From CALCKU01 sp964534845 (lineage in GTDB: Bacteria > Pseudomonadota > Alphaproteobacteria > Caulobacterales > Maricaulaceae): a DNA stretch of 41,077 bases. The stretch is taken from positions 1-41,077 of the forward strand of contig CAZHPV010000015.1 of assembly GCA_964534845.1 (NCBI GenBank), in the 5' to 3' direction. The position numbers were made by a program, and so were the translations under genes. The notes beneath the pieces are model-generated. The model made no database searches, had not been told where the DNA came from, and saw only the letters and a list, made by a program, of their open reading frames with translations. Shown here one piece after another: positions 31,374-38,411 of this stretch; within the stretch, counting starts at the first letter, position 1; every line of letters begins with the position of its first letter.

Positions 31374-32585
31374 TTAAGTCATTTTGCGTTCAAAGTTTTC
31401 CGCAATCGCTTCAAGATAAGCTTCAGTCGTAAGCCATCCCTGCTGATCGCCTACGAGCAATGCGAGGTCTTTCGTCATTTGCCCCCCTTCAATGGTCTCT
31501 CGAACGGTGTTTTCAAGACCTGTTGCAAATTTGATCAACTCCTCATTGTCATCCACTTTACCGCGGTGGGCCAGACCGCGAGTCCACGCATAGATTGAGG
31601 CTGTCGAATTGGTAGATGTCGCTTCACCTTTTTGGTGGTTACGATAATGGCGCGTAACCGTCCCGTGAGCGGCTTCGGCTTCCATTGTTTTTCCGTCCGG
31701 CGTGAGCAAGAAAGATGTCATCAGTCCTAGCGATCCAAAGCCTTGGGCAACTGTGTCTGATTGGACATCCCCGTCATAGTTTTTACATGCCCAAATATAT
31801 CCGCCAGACCATTTCATGGCTGCTGCGACCATATCATCAATGAGACGGTGTTGGTATTCCCCGCCAAATTCGGCGTATCTGTCTTTAAACTCGGTATCAA
31901 AAATCTCTTGGAATAAATCTTTAAAACGTCCGTCATAGGCTTTTAGAATTGTGTTTTTAGTCGAGAGATAGACTGGCCATTTACGCTGAAGCCCGTAGTT
32001 AAAACACGCCCGTGCGAAATCACCGATTGATTTGTCGAGATTGTACATGCCCATAAGGACGCCGCCGTCAGGGAAGTCGAAAATTTCTTTTTCAATCACA
32101 TCACCGTTCTCACCTTCCCACTTCATCGTCGCCTTACCTTTGCCGGGCACAACAAAATCGGTCGCCTTATACTGATCGCCAAAAGCGTGACGGCCAATTA
32201 CAATCGGTTGCGTCCAGCCTGGAACAAGACGCGGAATATTGGAACAGATAATCGGCTCGCGGAACACCACACCACCAAGTATGTTACGGATAGTGCCATT
32301 TGGCGAGCGCCACATTTTCTTGAGGCTAAACTCTTCTACGCGCTGTTCATCTGGTGTGATGGTCGCGCATTTAATACCGACATTATGCTTTTTGATGGCA
32401 TTGGCCGCATCAATTGTGATCTGATCATCCGTGGCATCACGGCTTTGGATAGAAAGATCATAATCCAGCAACTCGATATCGAGATAAGGTAAAATGAGAC
32501 GTTCTTTGATCATATCCCAAATAATGCGGGTCATTTCATCGCCGTTCATGTCAACGACTGGATTGTTTACCTTAATTTTTGCCAT
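31374..32585 (-). CDS. icd: NADP-dependent isocitrate dehydrogenase, eukaryote-like type
   Basis: This TCA-cycle enzyme converts isocitrate to 2-oxoglutarate with NADP+. The 403-residue protein has the homodimeric, eukaryote-like IDH signature: V-D-M-N-G-D-E-M-T-R near residue 10, K-M-W-R-S-P-N-G-T-I-R-N (about 89-100, substrate binding), G-D-Q-Y-K-A-T-D-F-V, D-D-M-V-A (metal-binding Asp) and A-A-H-G-T-V-T-R-H-Y (NADP site). This type is usual in alphaproteobacteria rather than the E. coli form. GAGG lies upstream of the ATG. Confidence 0.97.
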   Translation of the reverse strand: MAKIKVNNPVVDMNGDEMTRIIWDMIKERLILPYLDIELLDYDLSIQSRDATDDQITIDAANAIKKHNVGIKCATITPDEQRVEEFSLKKMWRSPNGTIRNILGGVVFREPIICSNIPRLVPGWTQPIVIGRHAFGDQYKATDFVVPGKGKATMKWEGENGDVIEKEIFDFPDGGVLMGMYNLDKSIGDFARACFNYGLQRKWPVYLSTKNTILKAYDGRFKDLFQEIFDTEFKDRYAEFGGEYQHRLIDDMVAAAMKWSGGYIWACKNYDGDVQSDTVAQGFGSLGLMTSFLLTPDGKTMEAEAAHGTVTRHYRNHQKGEATSTNSTASIYAWTRGLAHRGKVDDNEELIKFATGLENTVRETIEGGQMTKDLALLVGDQQGWLTTEAYLEAIAENFERKMT

Positions 32586-32743
32586 GTGTTCCTCAGTATA
32601 ATAGTGGACAAATTGTTGTGGGGAGGTTTAACACCCGTACAGCTTTTAGAAAAGGGTTAATCTGTATTGCCCATATCAAAGCTGTGTTATTTGACTTTTT
32701 TGGACCCTAAAGCCAAACGCCAGATCGAATTTTGAAGGAAAAA

Positions 32744-33565
32744 GTGGGAAAAGCGATAAAAAACCAATTAGGCGAAATACCGGAGCCAGACAGGCGGGTG
32801 ACGCCAGCAATCATATTAGTGCAGCCGCAATTAGGGGAGAATATCGGGGCGGCGTGTCGGTGTATGTTAAACTTCGGTTTATCAGATTTGCGGCTTGTCG
32901 CACCGCGAGACGGTTGGCCCAATCCTGATGCTGTCAGTATAGCGGCTGGGGCGGCACCCGTACTTGAAAATGCCAAAGTTTATGACACCACGGCTCAAGC
33001 CGTTGCGGACTTAAAATATTTGCTGGCGGCAACGGCGCGCCGCAGAGAGTTGGAAATACCTGTCATGGGAACGCAAACCATTGGGGCCGAGCTTCAAGCC
33101 ATGGCGGGTAGGGGCATCTCTACAGGTATATTGTTCGGGCCAGAAAAAGCCGGACTTAAAAATGAGGATGTCGCCTTATGTGATGCGATATTGACCTATC
33201 CGGTTAATCCGGCTTTCCAGTCTTTAAACCTTGCACAGGCCGTGAATATTTTTGCCTATATTTGGCGGTCCGCCGAAAGCGCCGCCCCGCCGGATGTTTT
33301 TGATATGGATATTAATGATGCGGCTCCGCGGGAAGACTTTATCCGAATGCTGGAGCATCTTGAAGATGAATTAAATCAGGCTGGTTTCTTTTACCCGGTG
33401 GAAAAAACAACACTAATGCGGCAAAATATTCGTGCTCCCTTTACGCGGGCGAAAATGACCACGCAGGAAGTGCGTACATTCAGAGGTATTATTAAGGCCT
33501 TGGCGCGCGGACGCGGCGCGGCTAGAAGAGAGCGCGGACCGAGCGACACAAAGGATGAAACATAA
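32744..33565 (+). CDS. SPOUT RNA 2'-O-methyltransferase, TrmJ-like
   Basis: The protein has about 273 residues. The trefoil-knot fold is recognisable by I-I-L-V-Q-P-Q-L-G-E-N-I-G-A-A-C-R (motif 1), L-F-G-P-E-K-A-G-L-K-N-E-D (motif 2) and S-L-N-L-A-Q-A-V-N-I-F-A-Y (motif 3). This fits TrmJ-type enzymes that methylate the ribose at position 32 of tRNAs. The E. coli F-G-R-E equivalent reads F-G-P-E here. I prefer GTG 32744 (AAGGA ends 4 bases before) to TTG 32732, which has no ribosome binding site; no ATG is available. It overlaps the next gene by one base (TAATG). Confidence 0.87.
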   Translation: MGKAIKNQLGEIPEPDRRVTPAIILVQPQLGENIGAACRCMLNFGLSDLRLVAPRDGWPNPDAVSIAAGAAPVLENAKVYDTTAQAVADLKYLLAATARRRELEIPVMGTQTIGAELQAMAGRGISTGILFGPEKAGLKNEDVALCDAILTYPVNPAFQSLNLAQAVNIFAYIWRSAESAAPPDVFDMDINDAAPREDFIRMLEHLEDELNQAGFFYPVEKTTLMRQNIRAPFTRAKMTTQEVRTFRGIIKALARGRGAARRERGPSDTKDET

Positions 33566-33837
33566 TGCCATACCTCGCATATTTACTTGTCCTGATTGCT
33601 GGCGTGCTGGGCTGGTTCCATGTCTATCCATTAGTGATTATAGTTTTGGCCGTTATCTCCACCGCCGTTTTAAGGGCATCCTATGTCAAAAGCACAGCTA
33701 AGGAACGGATTAAGGTCCACCCTTTTGTCGATTTTGTCTATTTATATGTCTTACAGGTTCTAATCCTGTTTTCGGTTTTTGCTTTGGGTTATTTTCTTTC
33801 GACAGCTATTACCACTGTCCCGGGATTTAATGGATAA
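33565..33837 (+). CDS. Small membrane protein of unknown function
   Basis: The 90-residue protein has three hydrophobic stretches (about 4-20, 22-38 and 60-85) separated by a basic cytoplasmic-type loop (K-S-T-A-K-E-R-I-K-V-H). I do not recognise a family. It is coupled to the TrmJ-like gene by a TAATG overlap, the clearest support that it is real. Confidence 0.6.
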   Translation: MPYLAYLLVLIAGVLGWFHVYPLVIIVLAVISTAVLRASYVKSTAKERIKVHPFVDFVYLYVLQVLILFSVFALGYFLSTAITTVPGFNG

Positions 33838-33844
33838 ATAGAGA

Positions 33845-34762
33845 TTAACTGATGAGAGCGGCTTGTGCTTGCAAGCCTCTTTTGTAATCTCGCCAGCGAT
33901 CCCATGAAAACAAGCAGATCGCAAGCCAGATAAAGGTAAAGCAGGCGGCGTGGGCTTTGGTGAAAACCTCTCCGTAACATAGGCCTATAATAAGGTGTAA
34001 GCTCGGGGCAATATATTGAATAAACCCCAAGGTAATTAAGGTCAGCCTTCGCGCGGCGAAAGCAAAGGCGACAAGCGGAATAACCGTAATGGGGCCTGCT
34101 AAAATCAACCATAGGGTCATGGAGGGTGTTGTCACGCCAAACCGTAATGCTCCCGTTTTTTGCAATAATGCAAAGTAAAGCAGGGCGGGAATGGTCAGTA
34201 TCAACGTCTCGATGAATAAACCCGGCAGGGCGTCGACGTCTGCCTGTTTACGGCAGAGTGTGTAAACCGTGAAGCTCGTGGCCAATATAAGGGCAATATA
34301 GGGGAAAGCTCCGCCGTAGAGTGTCAATATCAGAACGCCCAGACAGGCCAAAGATATAGCGATTACTTTAAGGCGTGTTAGTTTCTCATCAAAAAATATG
34401 ACACCAATAACAAAATAAAGGAGCGGTAAAATATAATAACCCAGACTGGCTTGAAATATCTGGTCTTGTTGCACGGCCCAAATATACAATCCCCAATTTA
34501 GGGCCATAGAAAGCGCGGCAAGTAAGAGGTAATAACAGGTCTTTCGGTTTTTGAGTGCCGTGAGCACCGCGCTAAATTGACGTCTGTATATCAGGATTAA
34601 AAATCCGAACGGAACCGACCATAAAACCCTATGCCCAAGGATTTCCAAAGCCGGTATGGACTGGGTTATTTTGAAGTAAATAGGAAACAAACCCCATAAA
34701 AGATACGCCACGCAACCCGATATCAGCGCAGGGGAAATAGGATGATTTTTGTGATCGAACAT
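33845..34762 (-). CDS. rarD: EamA/RarD-family permease
   Basis: The 305-residue inner-membrane protein of the drug/metabolite transporter superfamily has about ten hydrophobic helices in two repeats. The RarD-like start G-C-V-A-Y-L-L-W-G-L-F-P-I-Y-F-K and E-I-L-G-H-R-V-L-W-S are followed later by G-P-I-T-V-I-P-L and L-G-F-I-Q-Y-I-A-P. The substrate is unknown in the family (E. coli RarD gives chloramphenicol sensitivity). It converges with the small membrane protein, with 7 bases between stops. Confidence 0.9.
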   Translation of the reverse strand: MFDHKNHPISPALISGCVAYLLWGLFPIYFKITQSIPALEILGHRVLWSVPFGFLILIYRRQFSAVLTALKNRKTCYYLLLAALSMALNWGLYIWAVQQDQIFQASLGYYILPLLYFVIGVIFFDEKLTRLKVIAISLACLGVLILTLYGGAFPYIALILATSFTVYTLCRKQADVDALPGLFIETLILTIPALLYFALLQKTGALRFGVTTPSMTLWLILAGPITVIPLVAFAFAARRLTLITLGFIQYIAPSLHLIIGLCYGEVFTKAHAACFTFIWLAICLFSWDRWRDYKRGLQAQAALIS

Positions 34763-34946
34763 AATTTGTACAATGTGTTATTATCGTGCTGTCTTTTAGC
34801 ATTTCGCGCTCGATTACAATGGTTCTTATCAAAACCCGTATCAAACTCTTGTCATAACCTTAGATTTTTAACGTGCCCTATTTAAATTTTCAGAGAAAAG
34901 GGTATAAGGACTTTCTGCATAGTCTCGACAAATTTAAGGATGTTAT

Positions 34947-35813
34947 ATGAAAACCGTTTTCGCTACTAGAAAGTCCCCTATTTTATGTTTAACGCTCAGT
35001 GCCTCTTTGGGTCTTGTACTGAGTGGTTGTAGCCAACAGTCTTCTGATACAGGTAAAGCGGTTGAGGCCGTTAAAACAGTAACAGAGAATGCTGCGCTTT
35101 GTGAAGGATTTGGTCCTCAAACACCGCGTGATATTTCGAGCAAGACAGGCGTAAACTTGGACGATTTTGAAATTGCACCGCCAGCCTCCGCAATGAATCT
35201 TTGTAATATCCACACCCATACCAATGCAGAACATAAGGGTCCTGATTTTAGCATTTATGCAGGACCGGGTGCTTCTGGTGGCTATAAGTGTAATGGAACC
35301 GAGAGCCTGACGGCGGCAGAAAAGGCGCCTTATGACGGGAAAGCCTATTATAAAGGTGTCGCACCGGGCGATACAATCGAAGTCCACTGGGTGCATTCTA
35401 CATGTGATATTACGCCCGGCGAAGGCCTTGGCTCTTGCTTGAGTGATACATGCGAGAACCCGCGTCTGCGGGTTGAAGCGCAAACCTTCCTTGTTGTGAA
35501 TGATAGCGCAGCAGCAGACTTCACGGATTATGATTATGCCGGGAGCGCGCAGGGCGGACTTCATCAGGCTAAAGCTATACCGAGCCATACGGGTGTGCCA
35601 GTTCAGTTTAGAGGATCCACGACCGGGCCAAAATACACGCAAAGCGTCTGTTCGCCTGTGAAAGTGTCTTGGAGTGTGCGTCCGAATTGCACAAAGCTTG
35701 ATATAGGATCACTGCATAAATGGGCACAGCAGGGTAATGTCTTTAACGAGGTAAAATCACACGGCGTTAGAGATATTGTTACAGCCCCGGAGCTTTTATC
35801 GCCTATTCCTTAG
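34947..35813 (+). CDS. Delta-class carbonic anhydrase, lipoprotein
   Basis: The 288-residue protein has a lipoprotein signal peptide (lipobox L-S-G-C, Cys28), so it is anchored in the envelope facing the periplasm. The body matches the delta-class carbonic anhydrase family known from marine diatoms and found in some marine bacteria. Landmarks are L-C-E-G-F-G-P-Q-T-P-R-D-I (51-63), N-L-C-N-I-H-T-H-T-N-A-E-H-K-G (84-98), E-V-H-W-V-H-S-T-C-D (145-154), G-S-C-L-S-D-T-C-E-N-P and L-R-V-E-A-Q. Zinc-ligand candidates are His89, His91, His96 and His147. Several cysteines suggest disulphides. It would interconvert CO2 and bicarbonate in the periplasm. A terminator follows, so it is probably its own transcription unit. 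Confidence 0.85.
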   Translation: MKTVFATRKSPILCLTLSASLGLVLSGCSQQSSDTGKAVEAVKTVTENAALCEGFGPQTPRDISSKTGVNLDDFEIAPPASAMNLCNIHTHTNAEHKGPDFSIYAGPGASGGYKCNGTESLTAAEKAPYDGKAYYKGVAPGDTIEVHWVHSTCDITPGEGLGSCLSDTCENPRLRVEAQTFLVVNDSAAADFTDYDYAGSAQGGLHQAKAIPSHTGVPVQFRGSTTGPKYTQSVCSPVKVSWSVRPNCTKLDIGSLHKWAQQGNVFNEVKSHGVRDIVTAPELLSPIP

Positions 35814-35850
35814 GGCACCGAAATAGATAAGCCTAAAGGCTTGACATTAT

Positions 35851-35877
35851 GGCGGGGCGTTATAAAACCCCGCCTTT
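35851..35877 (+). terminator. Terminator after the carbonic anhydrase gene
   Basis: GGCGGGG (35851-35857) pairs with CCCCGCC (35868-35874) around a 10-base AT-rich loop, then TTT. It separates the carbonic anhydrase gene from rpsD. Confidence 0.65.
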
Positions 35878-35963
35878 AACACGGGTAGGTGTGGAACCGC
35901 CGTTGCAATCGCTGATTTGAAGGTCAAAACAGCCGGTCCACGTCAAATAGAGAGTTCTCACGC

Positions 35964-36581
35964 ATGTCAAAGCGTCATTCCGCAAAATATAAAATTGATC
36001 GCCGTATGGGCGAAAACATCTGGGGACGGCCTAAGTCTCCTGTTAATAAGCGTCCCTTTCCTCCGGGCCAACACGGCCAAAATCGTCGTGGTAAGCTATC
36101 GGACTTTGGTACACAGTTACGGGCGAAGCAAAAGCTAAAGGGGTATTACGGTAATATCACCGAGAAACAATTCCGCAGTATTTATGATGAAGCGACACGG
36201 ATGAAGGGCGATGCTTCTGAGAATCTTATCGGTCTGTTAGAACGCCGTCTTGACGCCGTAATCTACCGGGCGAAATTTGTACCGACTGTTTTTGCAGCCC
36301 GTCAATTCGTCAATCATGGTCACGTGCTTGTAAACGGCAAAAAGGTCAATATTCCGTCATACCGTTGCCGCGAAGGTGATGTTGTTGAGGTTAGAGAAAA
36401 GTCACGCACTATGGCGCTTGTTCTGGAAGCCCTTGAAAGCGTTGAGCGCGAAGTTCCCGAATATATTGATTTGGACCTTAAAGGCATGAAAGCGACGATG
36501 GTAAGAGTTCCAAGCTTTGATGAAGTGCCTTATCCGGCCATGATGGAACCCAATCTGGTTGTGGAATTCTATTCTCGCTAG
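35964..36581 (+). CDS. rpsD: 30S ribosomal protein S4
   Basis: This primary 16S rRNA-binding protein of the small subunit has 205 residues. The N-terminal S4 domain has G-E-N-I-W-G-R-P-K-S-P and P-P-G-Q-H-G-Q-N-R. The S4 RNA-binding domain follows (L-E-R-R-L-D-A-V-I-Y-R, then A-R-Q-F-V-N-H-G-H-V-L-V-N-G-K), and the C-terminus ends V-V-E-F-Y-S-R. No zinc-binding Cys cluster is present, as usual in alphaproteobacteria, where rpsD stands alone outside the alpha operon. It is framed by terminators on both sides. Confidence 0.98.
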   Translation: MSKRHSAKYKIDRRMGENIWGRPKSPVNKRPFPPGQHGQNRRGKLSDFGTQLRAKQKLKGYYGNITEKQFRSIYDEATRMKGDASENLIGLLERRLDAVIYRAKFVPTVFAARQFVNHGHVLVNGKKVNIPSYRCREGDVVEVREKSRTMALVLEALESVEREVPEYIDLDLKGMKATMVRVPSFDEVPYPAMMEPNLVVEFYSR

Positions 36582-36602
36582 ACCTTGATTTATAGATTTA
36601 TG

Positions 36603-36628
36603 AACCCGCCTTTACGGCGGGTTTTTTT
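36603..36628 (+). terminator. Rho-independent terminator of rpsD
   Basis: AACCCGCC (36603-36610) pairs with GGCGGGTT (36616-36623) around a 5-base loop, followed by TTTTTG. It is a strong, classic terminator 21 bases after the rpsD stop. Confidence 0.9.
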
Positions 36629-36675
36629 GTGAGTTAGAATGGGCTAGGCTTTTGGGTTGAAAACGGAGAATGGGC

Positions 36676-37161
36676 ATGGGCAAAAAGACCATAAATTGGC
36701 CTTCAAAATATGATCCGAAAAATAGTGCGGTCCATGTCGTAAATTCTCTGGGTATGGATGTGACGCCGCAAGCGGCATGGGAGCAGCTTATTCGGGCCGT
36801 AGAGTGGCCTAATTGGTATGAAAATGCGAAAAATGTGCGTCTGTTAGACGGGGCGGATACAACAGATTTGGAATTGGGAATGCGGTTTCGGTGGAAGACA
36901 TTTGGCATGACGATTACGTGCACGGTTGAGGAATTTATACCTTATGAACGCCTTGCGTGGTCATCAGAATCTTTTGGCATGAGTGTCTATCATGCTTGGC
37001 TGTTTATAGCCCGCCCTGATGGCTGTCATGTCATAACAGAAGAGACACAAAACGGGTTCATACCCAAACTCGCAGCGCGGTTAATGCCGGATAATATGCA
37101 TAAATTTCATCAAATATGGCTTGAAGGTTTAAAGGCTAGGACTTTAGCTACGGCGCCATAA
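36676..37161 (+). CDS. SRPBCC (START-like) family protein
   Basis: The 161-residue protein has the helix-grip pattern of polyketide-cyclase/START-like proteins: A-W-E-Q-L-I-R-A-V-E-W-P-N-W-Y (about 34-48), then strands E-L-G-M-R-F-R-W-K and C-T-V-E-E-F-I-P-Y-E-R-L-A-W. A long C-terminal helix (M-H-K-F-H-Q-I-W-L-E-G-L-K) closes it. The ligand is unknown. ATG 36676 is preferred because GGAG (36665-36668) is 7 bases upstream; ATG 36670 would be too close. The 3' end overlaps the convergent gene by 18 bases. Confidence 0.82.
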   Translation: MGKKTINWPSKYDPKNSAVHVVNSLGMDVTPQAAWEQLIRAVEWPNWYENAKNVRLLDGADTTDLELGMRFRWKTFGMTITCTVEEFIPYERLAWSSESFGMSVYHAWLFIARPDGCHVITEETQNGFIPKLAARLMPDNMHKFHQIWLEGLKARTLATAP

Positions 37162-37698
37162 TATCTGGTAGGCCTGCGAGGCATTACCTGATTGCTTGAC
37201 CGAATTTCTAAATTCATAAAACCCAGCTTGCCCAATAGCAAATTTTTGCGACCCCACGGTTTTATTCGTTATGACGATATTTTGCTCGCCATCTGGTATG
37301 CATTTAAAAACTTCAAAGAATAGGGATCTACGACACTGCACAATTTCAAGTTCAAGCTTGGAATTTTCAGGTAAGGCATATTGCGCCATAATAGATTGCC
37401 CCCCGCGCAAATAGGCGCGTTTCATCTTGAACGTTTTCAGGAAGTGCGTCATTGGACTCTGATCGGCGCTGGCACTTAATCTTTGGGCTGAAACATCTAT
37501 TTTAGAAATAGCGAGTAATTTGGAGGTGTTTAAGAAAGCCGGCACGTAATGAAGGGCGGTATAACAAACGAAACCACCAAATCCGATGGCCATAAATGAC
37601 CCTATACGCCGCTTAAAGGATAAGCGCTGCTTTTTGCGGCTTAGACTTTTTTCGTAGTGAAAGGTCCCCCGCGTAACTCTTGGCTTCATATTTATCAT
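37144..37698 (-). CDS. Single-pass membrane protein of unknown function
   Basis: The 184-residue protein has a strongly basic N-terminus (K-K-Q-R-L-S-F-K-R-R), one membrane segment (about residues 33-50) and a periplasmic remainder rich in beta-prone segments. Two cysteines (V-Q-C-R-R and F-K-C-I-P-D) may form a disulphide. I recognise no family. The ATG at 37698 has GGGTG about 5 bases upstream; the ATG three codons later is an alternative. It lies 107 bases upstream of grxD's 3' end. Confidence 0.6.
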   Translation of the reverse strand: MINMKPRVTRGTFHYEKSLSRKKQRLSFKRRIGSFMAIGFGGFVCYTALHYVPAFLNTSKLLAISKIDVSAQRLSASADQSPMTHFLKTFKMKRAYLRGGQSIMAQYALPENSKLELEIVQCRRSLFFEVFKCIPDGEQNIVITNKTVGSQKFAIGQAGFYEFRNSVKQSGNASQAYQILWRRS

Positions 37699-37805
37699 GT
37701 TGCACCCAGATATTTAAGATGTGCCACGCACATTAAAGCTGGATTGTAACATGTAGGTCTTACGTAAGGTTTAAACCAATATTTGCAGGTTCTTAACCAT
37801 ACCGG

Positions 37806-38135
37806 CTAAGCGCTGAGCTTTACGCCTTTTTCTGTCATAAGCTCGCGAAGCTCTCCGGTTTCGAACATTTCACGCAATATGTCACATCCGCCGATAAATT
37901 CACCCTTGACGAATATTTGCGGGATAGTGGGCCAATTATTATAGCTCTTTATGCCTTGGCGTATTTCCTGATCATCCAGTACATTTACTGAGGCATATTC
38001 GGTGCCGATATAATCAAGGATTTGAACAACAGTAGACGAAAATCCGCATTGAGGGAATGTCGGCGTGCCTTTCATAAATAGCACGACATCATTTTCGGTG
38101 ACGGTCTTTTTGATTTTGTTATGGACATCTTGCAT
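37806..38135 (-). CDS. grxD: Monothiol glutaredoxin Grx4
   Basis: This glutaredoxin carries or delivers [2Fe-2S] clusters, usually together with BolA. The 109-residue protein has the active-site C-G-F-S (in F-P-Q-C-G-F-S-S-T, about residues 29-37). The loop K-G-T-P and W-P-T-I-P-Q-I-F (cis-Pro) lead to the glutathione-binding G-G-C-D. It lies 28 bases after bolA on the same strand. Confidence 0.97.
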   Translation of the reverse strand: MQDVHNKIKKTVTENDVVLFMKGTPTFPQCGFSSTVVQILDYIGTEYASVNVLDDQEIRQGIKSYNNWPTIPQIFVKGEFIGGCDILREMFETGELRELMTEKGVKLSA

Positions 38136-38163
38136 AAATATCTCCGTTAGGCTCTCATTCTAC

Positions 38164-38400
38164 CTAAGGGCTCGGGGGACGTGTTTCAAGGGCTAGGGCA
38201 TGTAAAACACCGCCCATATTGCCTTTTAGAGCGGCGTAGACCATTTGGTGCTGTTGAACACGGCTTTTGCCTTCAAAGGCTTTAGAGGTAATCACGGCTT
38301 TCCAGTGATCATTATCACCCGCCAGATCGACGAGCTCGATTTCCGCGTCCGGCAGAGCAGATTTAATAAGGGCTATAATGTCATCGCCTTGCATGGGCAT
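38164..38400 (-). CDS. bolA: BolA family protein
   Basis: The 78-residue protein is the likely partner of Grx4 in iron-sulfur cluster trafficking. It shows the BolA core D-A-E-I-E-L-V-D-L-A-G-D-N-D-H-W-K-A-V-I, then F-E-G-K-S-R-V-Q-Q-H-Q-M-V-Y-A-A-L, with the conserved C-terminal His of the family in L-H-A-L-A-L. ATG 38400 is chosen because GAGG lies 7 bases upstream. A longer reading from 38439 would overlap the end of purL and lacks a ribosome binding site. Confidence 0.93.
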   Translation of the reverse strand: MPMQGDDIIALIKSALPDAEIELVDLAGDNDHWKAVITSKAFEGKSRVQQHQMVYAALKGNMGGVLHALALETRPPSP

Positions 38401-38411
38401 GGTGTTACCTC

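Noticed and set aside
35841..35866. TTGACA followed by TATAAA upstream of rpsD as a promoter
   Set aside because: The spacing is only 14 bases and the -10-like element lies in the loop of the carbonic anhydrase terminator. A terminator explains the site better.
37768..37777. Perfect palindrome GGTTTAAACC downstream of grxD
   Set aside because: It is only 10 bases long, with no T-run and no second copy noticed, so it could be chance.
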